From positions 1,076,501 to 1,140,500 of the forward strand of contig NW_019028982.1 of assembly GCF_002105155.1 (NCBI RefSeq): 64,000 nucleotides of DNA, in the 5' to 3' direction. This DNA comes from Lobosporangium transversale (lineage: Eukaryota; Mortierellomycota; Mortierellomycetes; Mortierellales; Mortierellaceae). The translations under genes were made by a program, and so were the position numbers. Shown here one piece after another: positions 10,966 through 24,000 of the stretch (the stretch's first letter is position 1; each line of letters opens with the position of its first letter). The notes under the pieces are model-generated. The model was given only the letters and a program-made list of their open reading frames with translations, was not told the DNA's origin and did not search any database.

Positions 10966-11306
10966 CAGTGATCTAAGCTGGAAGCGAAGCAGCAGCGATT
11001 TTTGAGAACAAGCACGTGCTGGTTAATTTTTTCAGCATGCTGGTTCGTTTTTCCAGCATGCTGGTTTATTTTTCCAGCATGCTGGTTCGATATTTCAGCA
11101 TACTTGTTAAAATTTATTAAAATTTTTAACTTGTATAACCAAGTGCTCCTCCATGCACTGCTACCTCAGACATCATTCGCATTTATTTTAGAATCTCGAG
11201 CATCAATAAAAGCTTGATTACTCACAGCTACAGAATGGATAATCCTCATTCAAACATTTGTCAGTTTTGTATATGCACATGCCTAAAAAAAGATGTCAGC
11301 CGTAGT
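10966..11306 (+). repeat. Left terminal inverted repeat of the hAT element
   Basis: 341 bp nearly perfectly inverted at 14422-14742. Contains three copies of the palindrome CAGCATGCTG, spaced about 20 bp apart (about 11036-11095), flanked by CACGTGCTGG outside and CAGCATACTTG inside. Subterminal repeats like these are usual transposase-binding sites in hAT elements. Confidence 0.9.
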
Positions 11307-11497
11307 CACCCTTCATTGCCTCTTCACAAAAAAACAAAAATGGCGTGCTAACTGCAGCTGGTGGAACAGAAAGGTTTTCATGCTACACAAAACCAAACAC
11401 CAATTGAATGCTACAACGTTGCCTTTATCTTCTTTATCTTCTTTATCTTCTTTCCATTGTTACCCGTTTTACTTTCACACAAAATCTTTAAGAAATA

Positions 11498-14362
11498 ATG
11501 GCAAATCATACACATGATCCTCTTCACCAGGATGAGAATGGAGAACAGGGGTATGAGGATGAGGATGAAGATGAGGATGAGTATGAGGATGGACACGAGG
11601 AGGGGAATGAGTATCAGGAGGAGTACACCAGTGACGAGGACGAGGACGAGGAAGAGACCCTTATACCTCGCCGAAATCAAATCGAACGAAGAATGCAACT
11701 CCAGAAAAGTCTTCCAGCAAATAGAATCGATTCTCCCCAAACTAGTGATGCAGCCTACAATGGCGAATCGTTCGAGACGCAAGATATGCCGTGTGATGAG
11801 CTTGAGGTACTAGACTCCTATCTTGGTGCGAACCCAATCTCGTCTTCATCCCAGACGATGAGACCCATGGTAAGCATTGGTCGCGAAAAGAGGAGGTTCA
11901 TCAAAACTTCTTCTCCTCCCGGTGGATTTGCGCAATCGGTTCATCATGCCAGACCAAGGACGTTTGGACGTTCTCAATCATCAACAGCTTTGCCTACATC
12001 ACGTTATAATCATACGCTACTTGCTGCACAGCAAGCCCCACTGTCATCTCTCCGTTCATCCAACAGCTTCTCCCAATATCGGGAGTCAAAACCAGGCCCA
12101 TCTTCAGTCTCCTCGATTTCTACATTGAGCTCCACGCAACAGCGCAATATTTACGCGTTCAAGATCTATTAATCTTCCCTCTTTTGACTTTACACGTGCC
12201 ATTGATGCTGAAGCATTGGCCAACCGGCGGAGAGAGCTGAGGGATAGTCATTTTGCATCAAACGGATGGTATGATTTGTACGAGTTACTGGATTTTGGTA
12301 CCATTCCTACGCCAGAACAATGCTCTGACGCCCCTCCCTCTTAAAAAGCATTAGCCCTGATTCCAAATCAAAAATCCTTTCGCAAAAACAGCGTGATTGG
12401 TCATTTTTTCAAATCAAGCAAGGAAGAATTCCAGTGTCTGGTCCTGAAAGATGGAGTAATCTGTGGTACTACATACAAGAAAACTGGGAGTGGATATTCA
12501 AGATCTGTTCACTTAACTCAGTGCCATGGCGATTTATATAGTGCCCTCCAAGAATTTCGCAATTGTCAGAGCAGGGTTAAAGGTATCATGCTGCCACCTG
12601 ATCCGGAAGAAGTTGACGTGGCTCCACCAAGAAAGGCAAAATTCGACATCGCACGAGATGAGATTGTTAATGAGAGCCTCAAGAAGCCGCTCCCTCATGA
12701 ACAAGAAGCATTCGAGGATACGCTTTTACTGCAGTTAATTCGACGATCTTCAGATCAATCATTGAAATGACCAATCCTTATTTCAATATCCCTACCACAA
12801 TGGCTATGCAAGACAGGATGGATCGACGAGTTCGAGAGATGAGACGCGAAATCAAAGAGTACATTACCTATTATAAGCTTTACGCTGCCGTCACGACAGA
12901 TTGCTGGACAAGCGTCGATCACAGGAAGTTCTTGGGGACTACAATGCATTTTTTCACGCCAAATTTCGAGCCAGTATCTATTGCAATAGGGATGGAACAA
13001 GTCTATGGGGTGCAAACATCCCAAAATATTCACCGGAAGTTTGGTAAGTGAAATGCTGATACATCTGCCCCTTATCTTTATATTTTCATAAGTATTGCAA
13101 CGTTCTTAACGTTTTTTTTTTTTTTTTTTTTTTTTTTTTGTGGTCTTTTGATTCATTTACCAGCTGAGGCTATTGATAGCATGGATATGAGCGAAAGACT
13201 CATTTGCGTAACAACAGACCAAGGTGCTAATATAAAAAAAGCGATAGCTCTCTACCAAGAAGATCACAAGGGGGTGCACTGGTTGGCATGCGCCTCACAT
13301 AAGATCCAGCTTTGCATCAATAAGTCTTTGGAGCTATGCGAGCCCGCTAAGAAATTATTGGACAAGTGCCAAGATATTTCAGTTTTTTTCAGAGGCAATG
13401 CCGCGGCGATGTCTATCTTAGTGGAAGAACAGGAAGGCAAGGGTGCCAAGTTGCTGTCGAGGAACATTACAAGATGGAACTCCCAGTACAAGATGGCAAA
13501 TAGAGTGCTACTTTACTCTCAAGCAATTTCTCGCACCTACCATCGCATGGAATCCTCCGAAAAAAGGGAGATAAGGTTGAAAGCAAAGGAATTAGAGCCA
13601 AACCTACTCGATCGTGATGAGGTCAAAGCTCTCCGTGAAATCATTCATATGATGACAGATGCAGTCAAATTCACTGAATGGGTGGGCAGTACCGACCATC
13701 CAAAACTGTCACAAATGTATGTGAAGTTGAAAGAGTTGCTACCGGACTCTCGCACATACGACACCGAGACGGCACAGGAGCTCTGGAGAAACCTTAACAG
13801 GCTTATCAATACGATGTGGGCCGTGGATGACATTCCCGATGTTATGCTCATATCGCTATTCCTGAACCCGGTGACCTTGAGTATCATTAAAGACATAATG
13901 ACAACCAATGGTGACTCTCTCAGGAAGAAAGCTCTAGAGGTGACCAGAGATGCAGCAAAAAAGTTTGCCGCCACCCAAGATGGAGCATGTTGGGATCAAC
14001 TTCCTCTTTTGGAACAAGAATATTACCATTCGATAGTTAGTGTCGATATGGTATATTATGATGCGTCTATTTCAAGAACGCCGATGATGGACATCGCGCG
14101 TTTTGCTTTTACTCCTGAGCTTTACTGGAAGGAGCAAAAGGACAAGGGATTAAGAGGAATGGATTATATTGCTCCATTTGCACGAGCATACCTTTCTGTC
14201 CAGGCTACTTCCAATGATTCTGAAAGGTTATTCAGCAGAGCCGGATGGATCCTGTCTGCACGCAGAAACCGAATGACCAATCAAAACTTCCGTAACATCA
14301 TATTTTATCATAGCTTTGTCTCTGCCCTGAAAAAATTACAGAGTTGTAGCAGTAGCAGCTAA
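11498..14362 (+). pseudogene. hAT transposase, broken
   Basis: Frame 1 starts at ATG 11498 with a very acidic Asp/Glu tract, then Ser-rich sequence. It shifts near 12149 into a frame reading RSINLPSFDFTRAIDAEALA, which meets a TAA at 12342-12344. The same frame then continues into a BED-type finger (FQCLVLKDGVICGTTY, with HLTQCH; about 12425-12530). A second shift near 12755 joins to MTNPYFNIPTTMAM. An intron 13044-13163, holding a 30-base T tract, is in phase. The catalytic part includes CVTTDQGANIKKAI and WLACASHKIQLCINKSLE. The hATC end includes YLSVQATSNDSERLFSRAGW and stops at 14362. Two shifts and one stop mean it cannot make active transposase as assembled. Confidence 0.8.
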
Positions 14363-14421
14363 CTTTTTTATTAAAATAAAGGACTTCTATGGCAACGCTT
14401 AATTTCTAAAACAGATGCCAA

Positions 14422-14742
14422 ACTATGGCTGACATCTTTTTTTAGGCATGTGCATATACAAAACTGACAAATGTTTGAATGAGGATTATCCATTCTGTAG
14501 CTGTGAGTAATCAAGCTTTTATTGATGCTCGAGATTCTAAAATAAATGCGAATGATGTCTGCAGGTAGCAGTGCATGGAGGAGCACTTGGTTAAGCAAGT
14601 TAAAAATTTTAATAAATTTTAACAAGTATGCTGAAATATCGAACCAGCATGCTGGAAAAACGAACCAGCATGCTGAAAAAATTAACCAGCACGTGCTTGT
14701 TCTCAAAAATCGCTGCTGCTTCGCTTCCAGCTTAGATCACTG
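14422..14742 (-). repeat. Right terminal inverted repeat of the hAT element
   Basis: 321 bp, inverse of 10966-11306. It has two CAGCATGCTG palindromes instead of three. The missing 20-bp unit accounts for the whole length difference between the ends. Confidence 0.9.
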
Positions 14743-15083
14743 CTGTCAAGGAAGACTAGCCCCTTAAAAAGTCTTCAGGGCGAAATCATTTCATTTAAAG
14801 CGCGTTGACTGTGTTACATCCGAACTTAAAAACCAGAAGCTGTCCTTCATCTACTTCTGGAAGCATTCTGCCTCACATCACACTCACCACTTTTTCACTC
14901 CCTGACCCACTAACTTACTCACTCACTCACTCACTCACTCACTCACTCACTCACTCATTCACTCACTCTATCATTCCCAATTTTATCTTTACTCATTCTC
15001 TTCCCACACACATATACATCTTTGCTTTTACACTTATTGCTTTCTCCATTGCTCAATATAAAAGAAAAAAATATACATTTTAG
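14743..15083 (+). promoter_or_regulatory. AFI1 upstream region with (ACTC)n microsatellite
   Basis: Spacer between the transposon end and the AFI1 start codon. A tetranucleotide ACTC repeat with one imperfection covers about 14915-14968, followed by a pyrimidine-rich leader and a short AT-rich stretch before the ATG at 15084. No further gene is seen. Confidence 0.5.
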
Positions 15084-17942
15084 ATGGCACCCCAACATGT
15101 CACAACGATCCTTTTAGCAGAGTTCGACATTGACCAAGGTTCAGTCTTGACTCATCAATATCCAAACGACATCACCTCGGATAACCAGTGCGTACTTTCT
15201 CTCCTTATAGCATTTCAAATGACAGAAAGAAAAAAATCCACTATACTAAAGCGTGGTTTTCTTGACTTGACTCAGTGTTTTAGCAGAGCTGATGTTGCCC
15301 GATGGTGCACATTTGAGACCCGCTGACTGGACCATTTTTTTTCTAAACCGAGCAAAACCTGCTCCTTGGAATGGCAACAAAACTCTAACTGATGATGATA
15401 CGGTTGAAAACCCTCTCCTCTATGTTCTGAATTTAGTCCGCACCAACCATGATGCCTCTATTCGAAGGTGAGATTTTATTCTGCGACCTTTTTTTTTTTT
15501 TTTTTTTTTTTTTTGATACTGTAAATCCGCAAGGCATGCCATAAATACCAACTACTTTTTATGTTTGTTTAAAATTTACAGAGGTGCTGCTGTCAAAGCC
15601 ATGGCGATTTGTACAACTCATCAATACTTGCATGTGTACAAGGCAAGTTCTTATTCTTCGAGAGAAAATATTTAGGCCTCTTAGGTATATACATTAACTA
15701 ATTTTTGAAATAATTTCTCATGCCCCATAAATTACCCTCTAATAGCCTGTACTATTACTTGCACTCGAGAACTACTTCAAGGACCCATCAATTGAGGTTT
15801 TGAAGGCCCTTTACGAGTCAGTTAATTCAATGGAACTTTCGCCCCCTGACCTCTCTCCATATGAACGCATGATCCTTCGGTCATCAGATAACAAAGAGCT
15901 ATTTATTGAAAAATTCGAGGCCGCACATTCTGTAAGCGCAGGAGGCGAGGAGGCATCTACCAATAGAGCCGATATGGCGAATGGTCTTGGAATAGTTGTT
16001 GGACAAACGCCTTTGAAGGGTAACAGAGACGGAGTTGTAACTTCAACTTCAGTGCCTGCAGCACCAGCTCCTGGGATGACAAGAAATCGCGACTGTCAGT
16101 TTTATGAAACAAAAGTAGTTTACGATGGAATCAAAATCCCTATTCGAGTGCCGCTCAGTATCAACTCAGAGGAAGTTGGAGAGGTAAAGTAAGATTGCTT
16201 GAATATCGTTCATTATGCTTCCTGAAAGGCAGAGCTCATCATTGACAGCGTTTATTTTTCATAATTAAATAGTTTTCGCTGATTAAGCTCATAACAACAT
16301 TCAGTCCAGCCAATCCATCGCCTAACCCACATCCCTTTCATGCACATCTGGACTCGAATGGCCCTAATACACACCCGATCATGCTACTCATGAATGCGCT
16401 CTTGACTGAGAAGAGAATCATTTTTTTGGGAAATGGACACCCGGCGGGAGATGTAGCCAACTTTGTACTAGCGGCATGTGCCCTTGGTAGTGGATCAGGC
16501 GGAGTCCTTAGAGGATTCCCAGAACGCGCATATCCGTATACGAACTTGGCAGGCATTGACCATCTGTTGACATGGTAAATACTAGATCCTGAATAATATT
16601 TTCAAAGCACATCAGTACTAGCCTCGCATACTCAGCTTCTTCTTCTTCTTTTTTTGCTTGTTTGTTTGGCTGGTGTGGTAATTGCAGCAAGGGGTTCATT
16701 GCTGGTGTGACAAACCAGCTTTTCGAGGATAGAACTGCCTGGTGGGATGTACTCTGCAACATCGATACAGGCAAGATCACAGTAAGCAAAGATATTACAC
16801 CGATGCCATCATCACATGGAGGGCATTACGATGATGTACGAAGCATTCCGCTATTTACTGGCACCCCTGGGAGTCAATTCAACAGCAAATATGACAACGG
16901 AGATAACGATTTTATGAACGATGTAAGTGATGCAAAGAAGGCTTTTTTTTTTTTTTTTTATTTTTTTTATTTGATTTAAAAGTTATTAACAAGATTGAGC
17001 TTCCGTTCTTTTAAGATATTGAATTCCATTCAAGCACATTACGGAGAGATGGTTATCCGAGCGAAATTTCAGGATTATGTTGCGCGGTTCGTTCAACTTG
17101 CCTCACAATACGAAGAGGCCACCTATGGCCAAACAACTATTGGGCTCAACCGTACCAACACACCTGAGTCTATTAAGTATCTGGGCACAGGTCTTGTATT
17201 TATAGATGAAGCCTCGCGTGCACGAGAAATAGCTGCAAATTCGAGCAGAATTGAGGGCTGGCGGTCAACTACAAGCTACAAGTACTTACAGGAAGATCAC
17301 AAGACTTGGTTGGCTTCACGATCGATTCGATGCATGGACGTGAAGCGTATCATCTCCTTGCTGAAGTTGCCGAAGACGTTATCGCCCCAGGATGTCTCTA
17401 CTCTCTTCAAGGGATTTTTACAAAATATTTCGACTGATGAACAGATCATTGAGGTGAGGTTTGTTGTTGTTCAGTCTTCTATCGAAATATCGTTGCAAGA
17501 TATTAGTGTTTATACCTCATTCTTATCATAATTATTGGCTAGTTCCTATCAAGTCTTCCATTGTCGCAGGGCGGATTATTTTGCATTGCTTATGGGCTCT
17601 TCCATCCCTTGGCTAGTGTTCGCAATGATACGGTCGCCTTCTTGAACAGACTGAATCAGCATCCCGTAAGTGTACCTGCTATTCTACGCTTGGAAGACTT
17701 CCAAAAGTACGTTTAGTGTTAACGGCGCTGATTTTTTTTTATTTTTATTTTTATTTTTTTATTTTTCATTGGTCTCACTGAACCAAAAGACCGGACGTGT
17801 CTATATCAAATCGCTTAATCGATTTGAGCGTAATACATATGAGCGACTGGCGCGAGAACATGCGCTTCAAGAAGAGAACTCTATTAAGCAACATCATTAT
17901 GCTCGATTTTCAGCCTCTGCAGGATCCATCAGTTCTGCATAA
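15084..17942 (+). CDS. AFI1: AFI1/DENN-like Arf3-interacting polarity protein
   Basis: 672-residue protein. The N-terminus ([22 protein letters not shown]) is the Afi1 Arf3-docking domain. The middle holds a SPA/DENN-type region, with [15 protein letters not shown], then [13 protein letters not shown] and [13 protein letters not shown] near residues 360-400. In yeast, Afi1 recruits the GTPase Arf3 to sites of polarised growth. Nine exons fit in phase: 15084-15187, 15276-15467, 15582-15642, 15746-16183, 16273-16574, 16688-16922, 17016-17453, 17570-17665, 17790-17942. Intron 3 has a GC donor. Introns 2 and 6 contain long T tracts. The 3' end lies only 80 bp from the convergent ASCC3 gene. Alternative naming within the DENN family is possible, but the Afi1 start is characteristic. 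Confidence 0.88.
15643..15745 (+). other. GC-AG intron in AFI1
   Basis: Exon 3 ends TACAAG and the intron begins GCAAGT, the classic strong GC-type donor; the acceptor is AATAG at 15741-15745. Joining gives [13 protein letters not shown], which fits the family. Using the nearby GT at 15647 would break the frame relationship. Confidence 0.8.
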
Positions 17943-18022
17943 TTATTATTAGTGATATTGTTTTTCCATGTGGCCTTGGTGAGATGTGAAATTTTAATAG
18001 CATGTAATGTATTACTTTAAAT

Positions 18023-21000
18023 CTAATTCATAACATCGAATTGAATTTCTACAGTCTGGTCCATGCCCAGATAGCCATCACTGTAAAGGTGAATTTTCCA
18101 CGCATGTCTTCCTGCTCTTTTTGGTGCAACGAATTCTAGTTTCGTCGTGACCTTATTAATAAATTCTCCTTGGGGTCCTGTGCGCATATTAACGCGCTTC
18201 AATGCCACGAGCTCCTGGGTATCTGGATCTTCCAGGACCACCCACCATGACTCCCATTGTGGTTTAGGGAATTTAGGGCAATATACACGACCATCATATG
18301 TGACGCCAGGGCGTTTTACTCTGTTGAGCTCCAAATTGACCTTGTAGGTGAGATCTCCAACTAAGAAGGACTTGATGCCTGTATCAATGCTGGATGTGAC
18401 TTTCAGTAGCGGGAGTTTCTGAACAACCTTCCAAATGTCTTGTAATTGGCCTACATTAAGCGAATGAATTCTGGAGAAGAAAGATTTGATTTCTTGCTCA
18501 GACATTGAGGTCAAATCAAAGAGCCGTTCGACTGTCTTGTTGGAAGCCTTGACAGAGTGACCCTTGTTGTTGTGCCCATGACGAGATGCACCTGTCAGTA
18601 TAGAGAGCATGTGCTTCTCAATATGAGGCAAAGTCAAAAGAGACTCGTCTCTCCATCGAGCTTGCTTGACGGATTGTAAGATATTCATAGTGGATAAACA
18701 AGGCTGCAACATGCCCTTCTCAGCTGTTATATCAATCATTGCCTACTCAGCCAAATTATCCATGATTAAAAAGATGATGAAGGCAACAATAGCTTATAAG
18801 TTAAAGGAAGGATAGCAGCATATTCGCATCAGCAATCTCATTTGTGCATTTTGTATAGTTTGTTCATAAAGAATAAACAGATACAAACCTGTAAAACACG
18901 GACAGATTGATCAAGGACCGATACAGTGTCAGTAATGTAATCTGCAACTGGCAATCTCATTCGCTCAAAATAAGCCTGCAGCAACAAAAATGATTTGGCG
19001 TGTGGGCTATCGTATGACATAGAAGAGTCGATCAACAGTGGTAGTCCTTGCTCTAACTCCTTGTTGACGATTTCCTCATTATGGCGCACTGGTAGCTCCG
19101 AGTACTCTATCGCACCGCATAGAATCATTAATAGATCCTCATACGTAGAATCGGGCTTCAAGTATTCTTGTAAATGTTGGATGGTTGGATGCATCAGATA
19201 ATAAAACGAGCAAATCTTTCCAAGCGATGTGGACTCGATCTCAAAATCGTCTATGACCTCCACACAACTAGATTTCTCCAGGTTTGATATCGACTTCTCA
19301 ATCAAGTCTGATAAGAACGTATTAACACCTAGTGGCGTCAAATCTTGGACTCCGTAGTAACTGGGATTCATCTGAAGACGGCGATAAAAGTATGTCCAAG
19401 TCAAATAGTCCATAGCGTCCTGTTTTGTCTTGATGGTTCCCCCAACAATCTCCGCATTCAAATGGTCATCTAAATGTAGATGCAGGCTTGATTCGACTGG
19501 GAAAGGCTCATGCAAAAACTTCTTGTAAAAGTTTTTCTTGATATCGTGAACAAAAATCCTAGCAATACCTTCCTGATCAAATTGAGGTCGGCCTGCTCGC
19601 CCCATCATCTGCAGAACATCCGTGATTGGGAAGTCAACATACGTACGTGTTTTAGCATCATAATACTCTGTACCTTTGATAACCACCAGATGCGCAGGGA
19701 AGTTCACGCCCCAGGCCAGTGTACTGGTGGCAATCAGGATTTGGATTTTGGTGCTTACAAAGAGTTCCTCTACGAGTTTGCGGTCGCTCTCTGTAAGACC
19801 GGCATGATGTAAACCGATGCCGAATCCAAGTGAAAGGCGAAGACTCGAGTCTTGGACTTTAGTCAAAAGCACCTCAAGTTCCTCCTCCGGCATGTGCAAG
19901 AATCGTCTGGGATTGTCTTCCATGGCACAATACGCAATCAAATCTTGAGCAGTGAGGCGTGTCTGACGACGCGATGAAACAAAGACAATGACAGGTTGGC
20001 TAGGGGAGTGAGTCTTGATCGCAGCATATGTAGGCTTATTCATTGTTGCCATGCGTGGACAGTAGTGCTTTCCCGGGAAGCCATCGATATAGATCTCGAG
20101 AGGTACAGGACGAACTGAGTGCCTAAAGTTGAACAAGCCAACTTCTTGAATGCCAAGCCAGTCTGCCAGATCATGAGCGTTAGCTAAGGCGGTCGAGAGC
20201 CCTACAAGTCGAATCCTCTTGCTTAGCTGTGCACCAATGTAGTTCATACGTGAAACAATGACCTCCAAAATCGGGCCGCGGTCACCGCCGAGCAGATGGA
20301 TCTCATCAATGATTACTAACGACACTTTCCGAACGTATGGCCTTGTTTGCCAGTTACGACTGATTCCATCCCATTTCTCGGGGGTTGTTATAATGATATC
20401 GGCGCTCTCGATAGACTTGATGTCAGGCGTGACATCTCCAGTCAACTCAACTAACTTCCTGTTCATGGGGCCTACTAATCGCGTAGTCCAATCAGTGACA
20501 CGCTCGCGAACCAAGGCCTTCATGGGTGCAATATAAACAACCTTACTATCTGGCTGATCCTTGAATGCCCACCACATAGCTAGCTCGGCAGCAACGGTCT
20601 TTCCAGAACCTGTAGGAGCACCGATCAAAGCATTGTGGCCAGTGTTATAGAGGGTATGGAAGATCTGCGTTTGCACTGGATTAAAGTGAGAGAATCTCTT
20701 GAGGCAGATCTCCTCCAGGACGTCGTTATGTAGTGCAGACACTGGAAGTGGTTGCAGGTCTAAAAGGTCTGTGTGAGGTGGATAAAGTTCTGGGAGAATC
20801 AAGTGCTTGAATGATATAGGATGCACAGACTCGGCTCCAATCCACCTGTCAGAAATAGCGCGAACAAAGATCTGTGGTGGCAGTGGCTCAATGACAGGGA
20901 TAGTAAAGGTAATAACTTGAGGTTGACCTAGCTGTTTCCGTGACAACAAAAAGTACTCAGAATGGAGAATTTCTGTATTGTTCGAATCCTCAACCCAAAT

Positions 21001-24000
21001 CCACCAGGGCTCATTGAATCCATGAATGCGATCATTCCACATAAAGTCTGGTGTTATTGTGAGAGCGACTCGGAGGACGTTTCGGGTGATAGGTGCGACC
21101 TGAGCATCCATTTGCAGAACAGGGAATTGGTCTAAACACTTGGAGATAGTCTGACCCATCCTGTGAAACCGAACAAGCTCTCCCAGTTCATTCACAGTCA
21201 TTTCTCTCATCTCCTCAATGGTAGGCGGATGCGTGCGTGCCTCCAGTTTAGTGATAATATCGCGTGGTAGACCAAATTGTGCAAGCGGATGTTCAAATGA
21301 CCACATCTTCTTGTCAACCGATTTGCCAAGCGATAAAAGCACATTTGCCACAGGACCCCAGCTGCGATTCAAGGCGATCTCAAACATAGCACGGATGATA
21401 CGCGAGGCATTCTGTGCAACATAAGCGCTGTCCGAGACTAATGCAAAGTCTTCCAATGGTGCTTGCGTAATGGCTGCTTGAAGTAAGATATTGACCTTAG
21501 ATGGTGAAGCATCCAATCCGCCTTTAACATCACAAGGACATGCTTGTTCCAATAGCTTCTTTAGTTCAGATTGCTCATTATCTCTGGACTTCACGTTTTC
21601 GAACTCGGTACTCCTGCTGACCATTGCGAGGACGTCGGCTTCTGTCATTCGAGGCTTCATCAGACTATTGTAAGTATTGACACTGTTATATGAGACGTAA
21701 TAGTTTGAGGCAATGCGTCCCAAATCCTTAGGTGTAAGGTATCCTGTATTTTCATCGTAAATGATCATTTGAGCTTTATGCAGAGATTTTGCTGCAGCGA
21801 CAATAATATCGCGGCGTTTCTTGCCGAGCAATGGATCCTCCGTAGGCTCTGTATGACTCATGCCGTAGACCAATGGGTTCTTGCGCATACGTACGTACAA
21901 GTAGGTGTAGCTGAGCCAAGTGACAGCCTCATCCACGTTAGTAATTGTTCCAAGAGATAGCTCAGCATTCAAATTATCGACCACGCTTTCGATAAACCTA
22001 TTTCGTAAGGCACAAATATGTCAGTGGTAAACTATGGCGAGTGTCCAACTGTTCGAATAGCCAGCATTTACAGCTTCTTCACACTAATTACCTCGATTCA
22101 ATAGGAAGCTGTTGCGTGATAAGGGCGACATAATGGTTCAGCTTGTCTTGAGTTGTCAAAATGTAGCCCACACCGTGTGATTCATACTGTGGACGACCAG
22201 CACGACCAAAAATTTGCATCACATCCAGAATTGATAAGTCAACAAAAGCACCTTTCTGAGTATTATAAACCTGAGTGCCCTTGATGACTACAGCATATGC
22301 TGGCAGATTGACACCCCATGCGAGCGTTGCTGTACAGCAGAGAACCTATTTAAGGTTTAAGTTGCGCATAGATGGAAAGTTAAAATATTACATAGAGTTA
22401 ATGTATCTTATACTAAAATAAATTTAAAGCACGTACTCTGATAAGACCGTCGGCAAACAACTTTTCTGTAAGTGCTCGATCTGCGCGAAGCATTCCGGCG
22501 TGATGGATACCGAATCCATAGTTGAAGAGTTCTTTCATTTCCCGATTCCTGGATTTTGCGAGCTCCCTCTTCTTGATCTCATGTTGTGGGTGGCTTGAAG
22601 TGTCAAAGAAGATAGCTTCATCTTCATCATTGGCTTTCTGTTTTAACATCTGAGCTGTCTTAACAGTGTCCTTACGAGAATGCACAAAGACCATGACTTG
22701 ATGTCCTTGTTTGACGAGATCGACAACCTAAGTAAAATTGGATAAAAAATATTAGAGTTCGATATCCATCATTGATTCCATGCATATGCATACAAAACTT
22801 TCGCCGCATCGATGTGCACCTTGTCATAACATGTCTGGTCCAAACCGCGATTATATTGGGATGAACCATACTTGCCACGGACACCGCAAAAATGCTGCTC
22901 TAAAGGTACAGGGCGGAAACCAGCGTCAAAGTAAAATAAGCCCTGATATGGATTGACACGCAAAAATGCGGCCACATCTACATAATTTGGAAGTGTGGCA
23001 GAAAGACCGACAATGCGAATCATGGATTGGGATGTTTCGACTTGGCGCAGCGTACGTGCTACAATGCTCTCCAACACCGCGCCACGCTCGTCATGCAGCA
23101 AGTGGACCTCATCAATAATCAATAAGCGAACCTTTTGGGCCAATTCAACATCACCTGTGCTCTTACGAGTAACGACATCCCATTTCTCGGGTGTTGTCAC
23201 AATAATTTGCGTACTAGCAATCTCAGCTTTGGTCAGCTGCATATCTCCGGTCAACTCACGGACCTCAATCCCGAGCCACTTGAGACGCGAGCTAAACTTG
23301 CGCACAATTTCTGCTGCAAGAGCCTTCATTGGAGCCACAAATACAATCTTAAAATCGTTCTTTGCTACGACATACTCTTTGGGATCGATACCTTTACGAG
23401 GCGTAGGAGCACAGTGTTGATAAAGTGTCCTTAAAATTGTCAGAAGTGAAACGTCGGTTTTACCCTAAAAGTCAAAATAGAAATAAGTGATGAGTACAAT
23501 ATGGCGCTATGGTGAGTTAGGGGCCGAAGTTATGGCAAGATTGAAAAATCAGTCAACATACTGCTCCTGTAGGGGCGCACATGAGGATATTTTCGTTCGT
23601 TTCATACGCCACGGGATACACGATAGATTGAATGCGATTGAGAGAAGTGTAAGCTTTGAAAGTAGTACTGCAGAGCGTATCCATATCTTCAAGGTTTATG
23701 AGTTTCTCCGTTGCACGACGCGGCGCCTGCTTGGTAATAGGAATAGCAACTTCCTCGTAATCCTATAAGATTTGGGACACGCTAAATTAGAAGCTGGATA
23801 AAAAAGACATATGTGCCTTACGTAGCACAAAGATAAAATATATTACCTTCTCATCTATACGGGTAGTTCCAGGAGGTAATGCAAAACCCTTACCAATTGA
23901 CGATAGCATGTTGCCACCCTTGGCGGACTGATAGACATGGGGGTAATCTGGTGTGCTAAAGTTTGTTTTCTGTAGAAAGAAAAAGTCTTTCGCTCAATCC

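Larger units (their letters stand above)
10966..14742 (+). mobile_element. hAT-family DNA transposon, degenerate
   Basis: A 3777-bp element bounded by CAGTGATCTAAGCTGG at the left and its inverse (CCAGCTTAGATCACTG) at the right. CAGTG-type ends are common in hAT elements. It carries a BED finger, a catalytic domain and a C-terminal hATC dimerisation domain, all broken by frameshifts. Candidate 8-bp target-site duplications are CCTCCAAG (10958-10965) and CTGTCAAG (14743-14750), which agree at only 5 of 8 positions. Either the insertion is old or the exact ends differ slightly. The element separates the gene-poor left part from the AFI1 gene. Confidence 0.85.

Noticed and set aside
14915-14968. 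Coding stretch of Leu-Thr-His-Ser repeats
   Set aside because: It is the translation of an ACTC microsatellite in a promoter.
22769-22819. ASCC3 exon extended to codons for [14 protein letters not shown]
   Set aside because: The GTGCAC donor after AAG at 22820 restores the family sequence [17 protein letters not shown]; the extension reads into intron.
18147-23434. Many plus-strand open frames of 60-140 codons opposite the helicase
   Set aside because: They mirror the long minus-strand exons of ASCC3, with no family resemblance or promoter signs.
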